DNA of 64,000 nucleotides from Neoceratodus forsteri (GCA_016271365.2 JADMNL010000028.1:101655001-101719000), one strand, 5' to 3'. Positions 18,926-30,834 are shown, numbered from the stretch's first letter. Notes: generated from the letters alone by a model not told the origin. Numbers and translations: made by a program.

Positions 18926-20636
18926 GGGTCTCATACTAATGGTAATTTACTCTTTATTTTTGCATTTGTGGAAAATGAAGCAAGCATCATGACAAATGAT
19001 GTGCCCTTGTTTCACTTTTTCTTTCACACTCATGTTGACACCTGAAACACTGACGTTATAACTACATAAAACAATCTGACCCTTGCAGATTTTTTCCATA
19101 AGGAGGGATTAAGTCTCAATGTAAACATTTTTTTTTTTTTTGTGCCTTGACAGCCTTGGACCTAGTCTCTGTGCCCCCCAACCCCTGAAGGATGGGAGCA
19201 GTCCCTAGGATGCTCAATCCCCCTTCCCCAGTCAGCTCTCTGACTCATGAGGCTGCTTCTGAACCCAGGTTTTTGGCACAAGTCTCACCATGCAACTTGA
19301 AAACAAGCCTGGCAACCCATGTTTTTGGTTGTGGACTTTAAATGTTTAGATGACTGTCGAGTACTGGGCCAAAAAATTGTGATTTTGACATGGGGCTGCT
19401 GAAACACCAGGGAATGTCTTTAAGTGATAAAGCAGACTTTTTTATAAGCAGCTATCTCCAGGACTCTTGCCCTGCAGTACAATTCGCTTTTGACTGTCAT
19501 GCTGCTAACAAGTCAGTTTTGCCTGTGTTTTTTCAAGTTGGCAATGTATTGGCAGTTCACACTGTATTGTTTTTCCAACATTTGATCTGCTCAGAAGCAA
19601 CTTTTGTAAATGTTTTTGCAACTTAATGTGAACGTATCTGCAGCTCAGTTGCAATGCAAAACTGAATTACAACTCTTGGGAAACAGTGTTTGAAAAGCAG
19701 TGCGCTGGATTCAACTCATTAAGAAATGTTATAGCAACTCACTGGTGGAAGAGTTTAATGTAAATGTGTAGCTGAACTCTAGCGTGCACTCAGATCTCCT
19801 GTTTTTTGTTTTTCACGCAACTTGGTGACCCCCCTACTGCCTTACCTGCCCTGTCTCGCAGGATCAGCACATACCTGCACTCTCCTATGGCTTACCTGTC
19901 ATGGCAAGGCTCCCTAACCAGGAAAACACCACATGTAGTTATTAGGGCATGGACCCAGATAGGGTGCAGCAGCTGTCATCCTGTCCCCAGCCTCTATTTG
20001 CCTGTACACCGTGTCCTGGCAACTATCTGCATGGTGTGCACGCTGGCTATGTTAACGGACATTCTCCCATTAGCGGCTTCCCCACAAACTGCCCTGCCTC
20101 TACAGGGTTCCTGTTGGGGGGGGACATAAGGTCACAAGTGTCCAAAGCCCCTGTGGCCCACTGCAGAGGTTGCTGTGAAAGCGACACAGAGCCACTCCCT
20201 CTCTGAGCCAGAGAGCACTGCCAACAGCTGCACATCCAGTTCTGGGCGACTAGACTAGCAGACACTTAGGCTAATTCCTGAATTCTGGTTGCCTACATGG
20301 CAGTGCAGAGAGGGTTACTGGAGTGGCCTGATTGGTTCACTTCTGGGATGCAACTGGTTCACTTTCATATACGTTTCTTTCCAGATATTGGTCAAAATGC
20401 CACATAATGTCACCAGTTAGTTTACATATTTGAGAATGGGGAAGGGCATAGGACCAACAAAGAGATGGAGATGGACTCCACCATACCTCTTGCCAACCCA
20501 CCAGGGAGACTCTGGAGTTGCGGTGCATGCCTGTGGGTCCCGTGTGAAGCAACTCAAGGTGCTACAGCCAGTGCTGTGTGCCAACATATGACTGCCTGTT
20601 TGGACCCTGTACCTCCTTTGAGTGATTTGACCACAT
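18926..20636. other. RBCK1 intron, unassigned
   Basis: Contains a T-run at 19127-19141 and no recognisable gene or repeat on either strand. Confidence 0.4.
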
Positions 20637-20639
20637 GGG

Positions 20640-20958
20640 GACATGAGTGGAAGCTGGCGGCAGGAGATTCAGGAGAGATGCGACAAAGTTTTATTTTACA
20701 GAGAGTGTGGCTGAGCTGGGAACAGCCTAGTAGCAGAGTTGGTGGGTGCAAGAACCATTAATGGGTTCAAACACAACTGGGACCAAGTAAAAGGTTTAAT
20801 AGTTACACAGGAAGGTGCAGTAAGGCAGGGACTAAAGGAGAGGAAGTGAAGATAGCCCAACTATGCACTAGATCCCAGGGTAGGATAGGGTAAAACCAGA
20901 AGACTGGATGGACCAATGGTGTTTTCTGCCAATATTTTCCATGTTTCTATGACCCATA
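20640..20958 (+). mobile_element. CR1 LINE 3' end
   Basis: Frame pieces match the CR1 C-terminus (RFRRDATKFYFTESVAELGT-like, then NGFKHNWDQ) and the 3' end reads 'tgccaatattttccatgttt' 'ctatga'. Only about 45 bp separate it from the RBCK1 exon at 21004. Confidence 0.8.
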
Positions 20959-21003
20959 AATCAGAGAGTCTTAAGAGTCTTGTTAAGTTTGCAGGATTCT
21001 CAC

Positions 21004-21183
21004 CTTACAGAGCAGACAGTTGGCATGGTTGCAGAGGGGGCACATAAATTCATTCACATCATCCTCATAAATACACCATCCCCGGCAGTCAGTGGTCTTA
21101 CAGTGGTAGCTGTTTTCACTGCGGCTCTCTGCGATTGACAGTCCTCGCTCTAGGAACTTTTGGTACTCCTCAGGACTCAGCAG
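21004..21183 (-). CDS. RBCK1: RBCK1 exon: IBR zinc-binding domain
   Basis: A 60-codon exon, phase 0 at both ends, fully open. It starts [19 protein letters not shown] and continues [25 protein letters not shown] and ANCLLCK. It matches the human HOIL-1 IBR segment (LLTPEDYQRF, SYHCKTPDCKGWC, EDDVNEFTCPVC, NCLLCK) with all zinc-ligand Cys kept. Acceptor 'ctctttccag' and donor 'gtgaga'. In LUBAC this RING-between-RING subunit supports HOIP and also ubiquitinates Ser/Thr. This is the only one of the four exons with an undamaged frame. Confidence 0.94.
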
Positions 21184-22428
21184 CTGGAAAGAGGAACAGT
21201 CACTTTAAAGGACAAAGCAGGACACACACTCCACATACTCATCTGTTTGTGCATGGATTTCCAGAGACAGAATTTTTTTGGGTTATTTCTTCTTTCTCCT
21301 TGACCCTCCAGCACCCCACCCCTTCAGGCTTGCCTAGAGACCCTCGTTGCCCGTCAAAGCCACCTACTGCATTTTGTCACTAGGCTCCTTCTGTTCTTAG
21401 TCACTCGCGCAGTCTCTGGCTTGTCCCTGCTGTTACCTGGGTGGAGCAGCACTGTTATGATGAAAAGCGGTAGTCGAGAGGATGGTGCCAGTGCATTCAG
21501 AGGCCAGCGGCATGGGAGACGTGCCAGGAGCTGCCATCTAGCATGCTAAATGTGCTTTTTCCACCTCCACACCCAGCTACTACAGGCACACACTGTGGTA
21601 TTCTGGAAGAGGACATCCAGCGGGGTATGGTGTGGTCACCCATGCTGCCAAGGGTTCTTCTACCATGCCACCACTAGGGGCAATGATGGAGAACTGCCCC
21701 AGCCAGTCAATGAATGACATACTGGAGCCATGTGGGGATAAATCCAGTAACGTCAGTCAGTGGCTAGCTAGGGCAGAGGTGACAGGGCAGTATGCGCCCT
21801 GTTGAAGATGTTTTCACAGGGCCAGCTGGCTAGTGCAGTGGTACTGTTAACGCCTGCCATCCAGGTGACATGGGTTTGCTCCTTGAGCCTGGGGTGTCTG
21901 GTGCCGACCAGCGAGGCGGGGTTTTGGCATTCATCTTGAACACCTCCTGGCTTGTGGAGGGAGGGCACCTACTTCTGCTGCACGACCGTCCCCTGATGGC
22001 CCATGGGGGAGGCATTTCATGCAGAAAGGAATGCAGTTGAACGTTTGGAATGGCATTACGTCAGCATGTACCCATTCACTTGGGAAGTGACACTGAGGCA
22101 TCGCACCCAGAGCAGGGCTGGCAGGGGAATTCCAAAGGAAGGGTGAGGTTCACTCAGCCTCCAACAACCTCAGCTGGTTAGGCTGCACCTCAGGATCATG
22201 CCCTTTTCCCATTCTGAGTCTGCTCTGGTACTTTTTTTTCATCTGAAATACTAAAAGGAGCACTCCTTTTAATATGGCTTGAACCACGATTTTTCTTTTT
22301 TTAACAGTATTCTCTGTTGTTTTTGTATACCTAGCATCCCATAAGGTTTGTGTCTGCTCCAAGTGATGGTAAAGAGAACCTTTCCCATCATTTTTAGAAT
22401 CCCCCCCCAAAAAAAAGAGGATGCTCCC
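21184..22428. other. RBCK1 intron, unassigned
   Basis: No conserved protein. 'ctttaaaggacaaagcagg' at 21204 resembles the end of TTAA-type MITEs but no partner end was found. Confidence 0.4.
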
Positions 22429-22975
22429 TTACCTCTGTAGTAGCTCCTAGGTGCCACTTTCAGACTGTTTCAGAATATCCCTCATGGAAGGAGGGATTGT
22501 CATTTTCCCCTCAGTGGCTAGCTGCACAATTCCTTTCCACTTCCCTGCTGCCAGCTCTGCCCCTACGCTCTGACGTTTTGCGATGTAACTACAGGGACAG
22601 TATGGGAACATGCTCCGTGCAAGTCTATAGAGTGTGATTTTCAAAAGCTGTTTTTGGACATTTACCTAGATATTTTGTAAAATCAACGCCAGGGTTCAAC
22701 TAATGAGGCTCCTGTTAGTTGAACCATGGCCCTGATTTTATAAAATATCCAAAAACTGCTTTTGAAAACCACGCTCCATAGATTTACATGTAGCGTGCCA
22801 CCGCACTCTCCTTACAGTTACATCACAAAACATTGGAGCGTTGGGACAGAGCTGACTATAGGAAGTGGAAAGGAAGCGTGCAGACAGCCCGGGGAGGGGA
22901 ATTATGATCCCTTCCTTCCTTGGGGATATTCTGAAACAGTCTAAAAGTGGCACCAAGGAGCCCATAGAGGTAAAG
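22429..22975. mobile_element. Foldback element with long inverted arms
   Basis: The left arm 'cttacctctgtagtagctcc' through about 22700 and the right arm through 'gcccatagaggtaaag' are imperfect reverse complements, about 270 bp each, with a small central loop near 22705. Both arms contain the 'cagactgtttcagaatatcc' and 'tacatttgtgatg'-like stretches. Noncoding; a MITE or foldback transposon of unknown family. Confidence 0.82.
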
Positions 22976-23039
22976 AAAGTGCCTCATTTTTTAGTTTGGA
23001 GCACCGAGAAAGGTAAGCTTACACTGGGGTAATTGTCAA

Positions 23040-23745
23040 CTGAGTAGGGAGAGGATCTGGGGATCTTAGTATCAAGCAACCTTAAGGTAGGTCATCAATG
23101 CAGTAAAACAGTGGGAAAAGCATATAGAATGTTGACGAGCATTGGGAGGGGCATAACAAGCAGGAGGGAGGTACTGATGCCTCTTTATAAAGCCATGGTG
23201 AGGCCACACCTGGAGTACGGGGTCCAGTTCTGGAGACCACACCTATGCAAGGACATAGATGGGATTGAGAGGGTGCAGAGAAGGGCAACCAAGATGGTTC
23301 ACGGTATACATGGGAAGCCATATGAGGAGAGGTGGCGGGAATTGGATCTGTTCCCATTTGAGACTAGAAGGAGAGGACATGACAGAGAACATTTAAGTAC
23401 GTGAGGGGATCAATAAGGTGTAAGGGAAGGGAGTATATTTAAGAGAAAGGTGGGGGTTAAAACTAGAGGGCATAGTCTAAGACTGGAGGGAGGAAGATTT
23501 AGGGGCAATGTGAAAGGGCATAATTTCACAGAGGTGTAGGCCTGGAATAAACTACCGGAGGAAGTGGTTGGGGGCAGAAATGGTGGAGGGATTCAAGAGG
23601 GCATGGGACAGACATAAGGGGTTGGCAAGTGGGGGGAAGGGGAGGTCCCATGACATAGGTAATGAGTAAAGGGGGAAGGGGAGGGGAGACTCAGTGGGCC
23701 AGAGGGTCCTTTTCTGCCACCAGATTTCTATGATTCTATGATTCT
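23040..23745 (+). mobile_element. CR1 LINE 3' end
   Basis: Encodes 'SIGRGITSRREVLMPLYKAM', 'VRPHLEYGVQFWRPHL', 'RRATKMVHGIHGKPYEER' and, in another frame, 'FTEVAWNKLPEEVV'-like sequence. It ends with 'ttctatgattctatgattct', the classical CR1 8-bp terminal repeat. Confidence 0.92.
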
Positions 23746-24227
23746 AAACAATGTGCATTCAAAACAACAGAGAATACTGATGAAAACCTAGCCCAAATCA
23801 CTCTTTCCATCTTTTGCGGCCATTTTTGGTTGGGTTAAGCAATGGATGGTTCCGACGCCATTCGACACCAACAGTAAGAATGGAAGGAGCGCTCATTTTA
23901 TTATTTCAATTTATTTCAAATGTTAAAAATGTGCTAAAGCAGACTCAAAATGGGGAAAAGGGGTATCTTACAAGACAGGAGATGAAGGAAATCTTAAATG
24001 GAAATAATTTTTCATTTCATTTTTATTTTCAACCAGGTGGTGAACAGGGTGCGGCCTTTTTCAGTCACGCTGACACATACAGTAGTAACAGTACTGGACA
24101 GACTTAATAAATACATAAGCTGTTACAAACAATGTAAAGTGAAACAATGAATTTTTCTGCTAAGTATCAAAACATGAAATTGTTTTAAATATATCCTCAT
24201 AAAGGATTTCTAAAATGATGTACACTA
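23746..24227. other. Unassigned, with a possible L2/SINE tail on the minus strand
   Basis: Read on minus, 24005-24070 gives 'gttcaccacctggttgaaaa' followed by ATAAAAATG, similar to the shared L2/SINE tail. Nothing else recognised. Confidence 0.35.
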
Positions 24228-24242
24228 AGGGTGGGATATTCA
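24228..24242 (+). repeat. Harbinger left terminal inverted repeat
   Basis: 'agggtgggatattca', the exact reverse complement of 31403-31417. The motif 'gcgatattcag' recurs at 24300 and, inverted, at 28362, and similar sequence is found at 30814 and 31333. Confidence 0.9.
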
Positions 24243-24965
24243 AAGCAGGTGTGCATGGCACAACTGGGCTGCGTATGCACAACTGTGGAAATGCACCAAA
24301 GAGCGATATTCAGCAGCAGCAACTGCGCAGCGCAAGTAGCAGTGCGCCAATGTGCAATGGGAATGTATGTATGTGCAAGGGCAGGGGGCGTACCCATGAA
24401 TATGTCACAGTGCAATATTCAACCCCCAACCAATGGTGCAAGCGAGGAGCAACCGTCAGTTGTGCAGAGCAGACTTGAGCCTATAAAAACAGGGAGCAAG
24501 TAGGAGGAGGGCACTTGCACCAGAGGGAAGTAGGACAGAGGGAGGCAGACAGGCCATCTGCCGATGAAGAAGGAGACAGGGAGAGAGAAAGAGACAGTGT
24601 GAGTGAGAGTGTGACTGACAGGAGGCAGCGGCAGGTGTGAGAGAGTGTGGGCATGACACAGAGCCACCAGGCCCAAGTGGGCGACACAGGCACCACAGGG
24701 GAGGAAGGCAGGGCCATGAGCAACAAGCCAGCCGGGGGCAGGGTATACAGGAGGGGGGCCCTGCTGAGCAGCCTGCCCACAGCCACACACACAGCCGGGT
24801 GGGCCAGTGGAGCTGGATGCCCAGGGTGACAGGACAACAGGGGCCATGGCCAGTCGCGATATTCCAGATGGAGGCCATAATGAGGGTATCACGGAGGCAG
24901 GAGGCCAGAACACGTGGCCATGGAAGGGCCGTCGGTACACAGAACAGGCAGTACTGACCCCACAT

Positions 24966-26056
24966 CAGCTATAAGACCTCGCTGACACACAGATCGTGGG
25001 CGGTACCGACTGAACGGGCATTCTGAGGCAGCTCTGTGAGCTGTGCAGTGAGGAGATGCAGGCACCCACTAGGACGGAGCCACGCCCTGACAGTGGAGAC
25101 AAGGTAACAGCGTCATGTGCCTGATCACCACAGGCACCTTCCAGAGACCAACATGGGACACCACAGGCATAACCCAGTCGACCGCGTCACGGCTCCTCAC
25201 ACAATTCCTCTATGCCCTGTTGCCACACTCTGCGGAATATATCCACGTCCCCAGCACACAGACAGAGCGTACAGCAAACATGCAGGAGCTCCACAGGGTA
25301 GCACGTATGCCTGGCGTGCTAGGGGCCATTGACTGCACCCATGTGGCAATTCTGCATGCCACCTGGCCCAGAGGGGGTAGCCTACATCAACAGAAAGGGC
25401 TACCCCAGTATCAACTGCCAGGTGGTGTGCGATGCCAGGGGGCGGATAACCAATGTCTGTGCCACACACCCTAGGGGAGCACAAGACGCTTTCATCTGGC
25501 ATAGCTCAGCACTGTGCCACAGGTTCAAGAGTGGGGACATCCCCACCGGTCATCTAGTGGGTGAGTATGCCGAGACCACAGGCAGCTGGGTACACCACGG
25601 CATGGGAGGGCGGCAGCCAGGGTAGGGGTGCCGCAGAGTGCGGTTGGGAAGGACAAGGGGCACAGCAACAGAGGACACCAGGCTAACCATATCTCCATCC
25701 ACACAGGTGACAGTGGCTACCCACTCCGGCCCTGGCTGCTCACCCCCTACCGGTGCCCATCGTTCCCAGTGGAGGAATGGTACGCTGAGGCACACACCAG
25801 CACGTGGAACATCATTGACCATGTCTTCGCTCTGCTGAAGGCACATTTCCATTGCCTGCACAGGTCTGGCAGTGCCCTACAGTACAGCTCCTTGAAGCCC
25901 TGCGGCCTATTCCTGGCCTGCTGCATGCTGCACAACATGGCCACTGACCGTGGGATAGCTGTCAAGGTTGAAGAGGGGAACAGCAGTGGGGACGAAGCAG
26001 CCGACAGTCTATGTGGTGGTGGGCAGCCCCCCCCAGGCGGAGGGATCCCCGGCTGA
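24966..26056 (+). pseudogene. Harbinger DDE transposase (HARBI1-like), two coding exons
   Basis: Order of blocks: 'ILRQLCELCSEEMQ' (25020), 'GTFQRPTWDTTGITQSTASR' (about 25133), 'GVLGAIDCTHVAI' with catalytic D1 (25313), 'GYPSINCQVVCDARGRITNV' (25395), 'GAQDAFIWHSS' with D2 (25476), 'GDSGYPLRPWLLTPY' and 'DHVFALLKAHFHCL'. A GT-AG intron, 25561-25706, joins HLVG to GDSGY in frame. A stop at about 25013 and a one-base shift near 25355 break exon 1. The third catalytic residue, E in VVERxFGLLK, is D here (IIDHVF). Confidence 0.92.
25561..25706 (+). other. Intron of the Harbinger transposase
   Basis: Starts gtgagt and ends atccacacag, 146 bp. Splicing gives 'gtg ggt gac agt ggc tac' (VGDSGY), the conserved HARBI1 block. 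Confidence 0.85.
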
Positions 26057-26436
26057 CGAGGATGGCACACCAGCACCGAGACACTATAGCAGAGGAGCAC
26101 TACGGCACACGCAGGTAGGTGAACAAACACCCATGCACAGGACGTATACAGTGGCAAGGCACACAGGCATGTATGGGCGTGTCCTGCGGCTTGCACAGAT
26201 AGGCGGGGGGCAGGGGCTGGCATGGGGCCATGCCACACGTCCGCACACAACAACACGCAGCACAGCACACCATACACACACTGGTGCCCGCAGGCACTCG
26301 CCCGGGTACTAGCACCTGGCGTGGATCAGACGCAGGACACCAGTGCACATGTGCAACCGCCACACAGGCCAGTGGCCAGGCAGGTGCGCACATGGTCAGT
26401 GTGTGGCGCAACCCACAGATGCCACATCCGTGGCAT

Positions 26437-26467
<31 letters not shown>
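26437..26467. repeat. (AC)n microsatellite
   Basis: About 15 AC units inside the transposon, between the transposase and Myb-like genes. Confidence 0.95.
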
Positions 26468-26469
<2 letters not shown>

Positions 26470-26789
26470 GCACATGTGCACACAAGGTAGTGGCAGCAGA
26501 CAGGGTGGCAGGCACATCAACCTTGCCACATGGTCACATGGCCACCACGGACATGAGGACAGCCGTGCCACAGCCGCCTGGCAGACCCAGGCTGCACGAC
26601 CACCACAGGGATGGAACTGCAGGAATGTGACTGTGTCCTTGCAGGGGTCTGCAGGCTCCCAAACAGGCCCACACCGGGCATGCCTGGGATGCCCACAGCG
26701 GAGCCCGGCATCGACATCAAGGGGGTCGCCCGACGCCGGGTCTGTGGGGTGGACAATGCACTCCGCGGGGTCTGCAGTGGCCGGCCGCA

Positions 26790-28234
26790 CCCTGTGGCAG
26801 CCAGTGGGGCAAGGCAGACCATGACCGCAGTGGCTGAGCGGTCCAGGGCTGCAGTCCTGTCCTCCTGCAGGTGATGTATGGCCTCCTGGACCTGTGCATT
26901 GCCCCTGGTGCACCTCTGCATGGAGTGCATGCACCCCAGCCATGAGCAGCACCTGTTGGTCCACGGAGGCCCGCAGCAATCAGGTGTGAGCAAGGGGTCG
27001 GCGCCCGGGGGTGCATGTGCATGGCACTGACCCACCAGTGGCGTACGACCATGCTGAACTGACCCCACTCAGGCGGGCGCTGCACAGCGGGGTTCCCATG
27101 GGGTTGCTCAATGACAAGCGCACCGGCAGTGGACGCTGCACCAGGCCTCCCAACATCCCCAGTCATCTGCCGCCCCTCTGACCCCTGTGCGCTGGCCAGC
27201 ACCTGTGCGGCTGCACCACCACCCCCACCCCCCAGTGCCACACACAGCGGTATCAGGGGCGGTGGCGGGCGGCTGTCCCACTGCCAACAGGCCACTGACC
27301 GCGCTGCCAGGGATGATGGATGGTATGGGTGTCTCCCCCACGACAAGTCCCACGCTGTCCAGGACAATGGTCACATCATCATCGGTGTCAGACCCTGCCC
27401 CAATCTGTGTCTCTGCACACAGCATGCCGTGTATGGCGTCCTGCTGGAACACAGACAGGGCCTCGTCCACCACCACGTCCAGGTCATCTGGCTGGACAGC
27501 GGTGGTGTGCTGCAGCTGTTCTGGCCCCCGGATGCCAGTGGAGGTGGATGGCTAGTCCTCCAAGGCTGGGCATGCCCCCATGGCAGACGCAGGCGCCCCT
27601 GCCACTGCATGCTGGCGTTCCAGTGCTGAAAGGGAAGACAGATGCATTAGTGCCACCGATGCAATGGATCCCCCAACCCCGACGCCACTGTACCTACCAT
27701 GCAGTGATGGGCTTCCTCCAGTCTGGAAGCCACCACCCGGCACACCTTCGACAGCGCTGCGCCGCATGGTGGCTGCCACCAGTTCCTCCTGCGGCGTGAG
27801 CTGTGGCATGTCGGCCTGGACCCCACCTGAAGCTGACCTGGCGGCCCATATGGCCACCACCTTCTCTTTGATCCGACGCTTGTTGGTGCCCACCTTCTTG
27901 CACTCCTGTGCAGATCACTAGTGACTGCCCTGCTGGTTCACAGCCTCCGCCACCTCCTCCCAGGCTGCAGCCCTGGCCTGGGGTGTGCCAGTGGCGCCAC
28001 TCAGCAAAGGCTCCCTGTTGAAGTGCGCCTCCGAACAGGGCATCTGCCTCCGCCTTTGTAAAGTTGGGCCTGCATGCACGCTCCTCACCCTCCTCACGTT
28101 CGGACATGCTGCTACCTGTGGGCAGGGACATGTGGTTAGTGGCTGCAGCGGCCTACACCAGCCATCCATCCCACTGTGCTGTCCATCCCCTCGGCAGGCG
28201 CAACTTACCTCAGATGGTTGCAATACTGGTCCAT
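26790..28234 (-). pseudogene. Harbinger Myb/SANT-like protein gene, multi-exon
   Basis: On minus: ATG at 28234 opens a 26-nt exon (MDQYCNHL) ending in donor 'gtaagttg'; acceptor near 28110 leads to SMSEREEGEERACRPNFTKA. Then 'RAAAWEEVAEAVNQQGS' (27992-27940), 'CKKVGTNKRRIKEKVVAIWA' (about 27900), donor gtaggta at 27697, acceptor at 27626 with ALERQHAV, an acidic stretch 'AGSDTDDDVTIVLDSVGLVV' (about 27400), and a C-terminal helix 'ASVDQQVLLMAGVHALHAEV' plus 'AQVQEAIHHLQEDRTAALDR' (26970-26830). The design is that of the DNA-binding partner of Harbinger transposase. Several frameshifts. Confidence 0.82.
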
Positions 28235-28257
28235 GGCCTGTGCTGTCGTGTGGCGCC

Positions 28258-28263
28258 TTTATA
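28258..28263 (-). promoter_or_regulatory. TATA box for the Myb-like gene
   Basis: Minus-strand 'ctataaaggcgcc', 24 bp upstream of the first ATG at 28234. That spacing suggests a very short 5' UTR if transcription starts about 25-30 bp from the box. Confidence 0.5.
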
Positions 28264-28542
28264 GCGCATTGCATGCAAATGGCCTGATGCACTACAGTAA
28301 TGAGATGTTAATGCCCCCAGTGTGCCGTGGATAGGCTGATGAGCTAATCTGCATATGCCGGCTGAATATCGCGTTGTTGCGCCTCGCGCGATGGACTTGC
28401 TCCGGCACAAGTCATGGCGCAATGCTGTGACGTGTGCAGTGCACCCATCAACACGCATGCATCATGGCATGTACTACTGCCTATTGCGCAGCGTGCACTA
28501 GGAGCGCTATTGGCGGCCACTGTGCCTCATGTGCCAAGGGCC

Positions 28543-28633
28543 CTATGGCGCTTAGGTGCTATATGGCCTATGGTGCTGAGGCGCTATAGGGCCTATGGCG
28601 CTCGGGCACTATAGGGCCTATGGAGCATGGTGC
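28543..28633 (+). repeat. 25-bp minisatellite
   Basis: Three full units and one partial of 'ctatggcgctnnggnnctat' followed by atggc or agggc (28543, 28568, 28593, 28618). Sits between the divergent Myb-like gene and the second SANT-like gene. Confidence 0.9.
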
Positions 28634-28744
28634 CCTCTGGTCCCTAACGTGCAACATGCGTCATGGCCTCAATAGTACTCCACGCATGCATATGCTGACC
28701 TGACCCCCGCCCCTGCCCTATGCCCCCAGGGACCTCTGCCCCAT

Positions 28745-29513
28745 GTGCCAGTGTGGCCATCCATGCCCGCATCCCTGGAGATGTCCGACTGCCGCAGGCA
28801 GTGCATCTCCATGCAGGCGTGCATCCAGAGCATTTGTGCTATGCGCTACAGAGCACCATTTTGGACTGCTTCATTGCAGAGGAAGCACGCTGGCAACACA
28901 GTGCCCCATTCCCAAAACTGGAGCCAGGTCAAGCTTGTGAACCTGGTGGCCCAGGTGGAGCCCCATGCTGCCAGCCTGTTCGGCCAGCAGCCCCTCAACA
29001 GGCCCAGGACTGAGGTGAGGCAAGAGGTTGCAGATGGGCTAGTCCAGGCTACTGGTGTGCAGCGCACAAGGGAGCAGTGTCACCACTGGTATGGGGACCT
29101 GTTAAGGAGGGACTGGAGAGGTTCAGGTTGCTGCAGGTGTGCGTCCGGAGGGGGGCCATGCCACGGCCAGGTAAGTGTGCTCTGACTGCATCAGTGCACA
29201 TCCAGTGTTCCATGGGGCAGGCAGGGCTGCATGCCATGCCAGGAGGGCTGTCACTGTGTGCCCTGTTGCTTGCCATTGCCAGTCACTGGTTGTGCTGTGC
29301 CACTGCCCTGTGGCCTTGCCAGGCCGGGGTGCACTTTGTGCCTGGGGGGGTGAGGGCATTGGGTTCATGGTGTGACTGTGTTCTGATGTGTGCCTGTTTG
29401 TGTTCCTATTCTAGGCCCTGAAGACTGGAGAAGAGCTGCGGGCCCTTCTGCAGGTGGTGCAGGACTGAGGGGAGAAGCAGCAGGATCAGCGTGCACAGCG
29501 CCACGGCAGGCAG
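28745..29513 (+). pseudogene. Second SANT/Myb-like gene in the Harbinger element
   Basis: First exon 28745-29170, open for 142 codons, with 'WSQVKLVNLVAQVEPHAASL', 'FGQQPLNRPRTEVRQEVADG' and 'TGVQRTREQCHHWYGDLLRR'. The pattern W..V.LV..VE....LFG..., then W-like/V.D.....TG..RT.EQC...Y.DL.R, fits a SANT-like trihelix domain. Donor 'gtaagt' at 29171 and acceptor 'ctattctag' at 29414; exon 2 continues in phase with 'GEELRALLQVVQD' and meets a stop at 29466-29468, then donor gtaggca at 29514. A possible third exon starts at 29937. No family name is certain; it could be a duplicate of the Myb-like partner. Confidence 0.6.
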
Positions 29514-30834
29514 GTAGGCACATCAGTGTTGTGCAGGGTGGTCGGTTGGGGTGGGGGTACAGCCTCAACCCCCTGTGCACTGAGCCATGGCAACTGTGTT
29601 CAGCATACGGTGTGTGTGGTGCCATGGGGCAGTCATTGCACATGTGTGGCAGCTGTTGGTGGGCTGTGGGTGTGTCTGGCTGCCACCAGTGCCACTGCGG
29701 TTCTGCTGCTGTACCATGCCACCTGCCTGCCACTGTGCTAGTGGATGGCCCTTGGGCAGCAGTGTCCAGTGCTTTGCACAGCCGTGGCTTACCAGGTCGG
29801 TGGCTGTCGTAGGCCCACCCACTGCGGGTGGCCAGGGTGCCACCCTAGGGGCACGTCCCCACTGTCCGCTGTGCACAGTGGGAGGGCTGGGGTGCCCTGG
29901 ACATGCACTGATCTACTGTTTCTTCCTTTGCCATAGGTGTCCAACGGGGTGGTCACCTGCCACTCTATGGCTGCCTCCTGCGGTGCATCATTTCCATCAC
30001 CATCACCACCCTGGAGATAGTGAGGCGGACAAGAAGGCTCCTGCTGCAGGGGCAGCACAGAGGACAGCGCCAGGCGGCGAGATGTGGACACCCACAGGGG
30101 CTGAAGTTACCTTTCCTGCCCCTGACCACCCTTCCCCTGTTCCACTGTATAGCCCTGTCCCCTGTCCCCATCCTCCCTCACCTACCCTATCCCTGCTTTG
30201 TTCCCTGTTTTGTATTGTACATAGTTCTTTTATACAGTTTACTTTGCTTACCCATCTGTGTCCATGTCTGCTTTGTGGCTGGCGAGTGGAGCCAAGCTGC
30301 AGTGGTGTGGTGGGTGGCTGTGTGGTGCGCCTGTGTTGCTCTGCAGGCCGTGCATGGTGGTGTTTAACCATCAGTCAGTGGCTGTGCCTTTGGGGTGGCC
30401 ATGGGCTGGATGTTCGGGCTGTGTGGCCTGTGTGTTGGGTGCCGTGTGGCTGGCTGTGGACTGGGTGGGTGGGTGAGGATGCTGTCCACTGGGGGGTGGC
30501 CGGTGGTGGCCCACCCTTGGCCGTTGGTGCCACCTGTTTATACGTCCACTGCTCTGGTGCTAGTGGATGGGGGCTGGCTACATGCCCGCGCTCCATGGGC
30601 GATGTTCTTTCATGGGCCAGCTGTGCCTCCCGGCCTGGCTCCAACACCTCCCCAGCAGCCACCCCCCCTTCCCCGGTCCCTTGCTCCCTGCTGTGCCTGT
30701 GGCTGGTCCTTTTGTGCCTTGGCACATCTTCCTCGGCCCCTTGCGGATCCATGGTTGGGATTGCACATGTTGGGTTGCTCCCTTGTGCACCTCTGACTAA
30801 GCTCTGGCGCATCCTTGCGATATTCAGTTGTGTT
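29514..30834. other. GC-rich Harbinger interior
   Basis: Long open frames here are a by-product of high GC and few stops: they are rich in Cys, Trp, Gly and Pro with no conserved blocks. A His/Ser/Pro-rich stretch at 29990-30010 could belong to a third exon of the SANT-like gene. Confidence 0.4.

Noticed and set aside
24419..24965. Overlapping 170-codon minus-strand frames
   Set aside because: Repetitive Ser/Leu/Pro/Cys translation at the GC-rich left part of the Harbinger; no conserved block.
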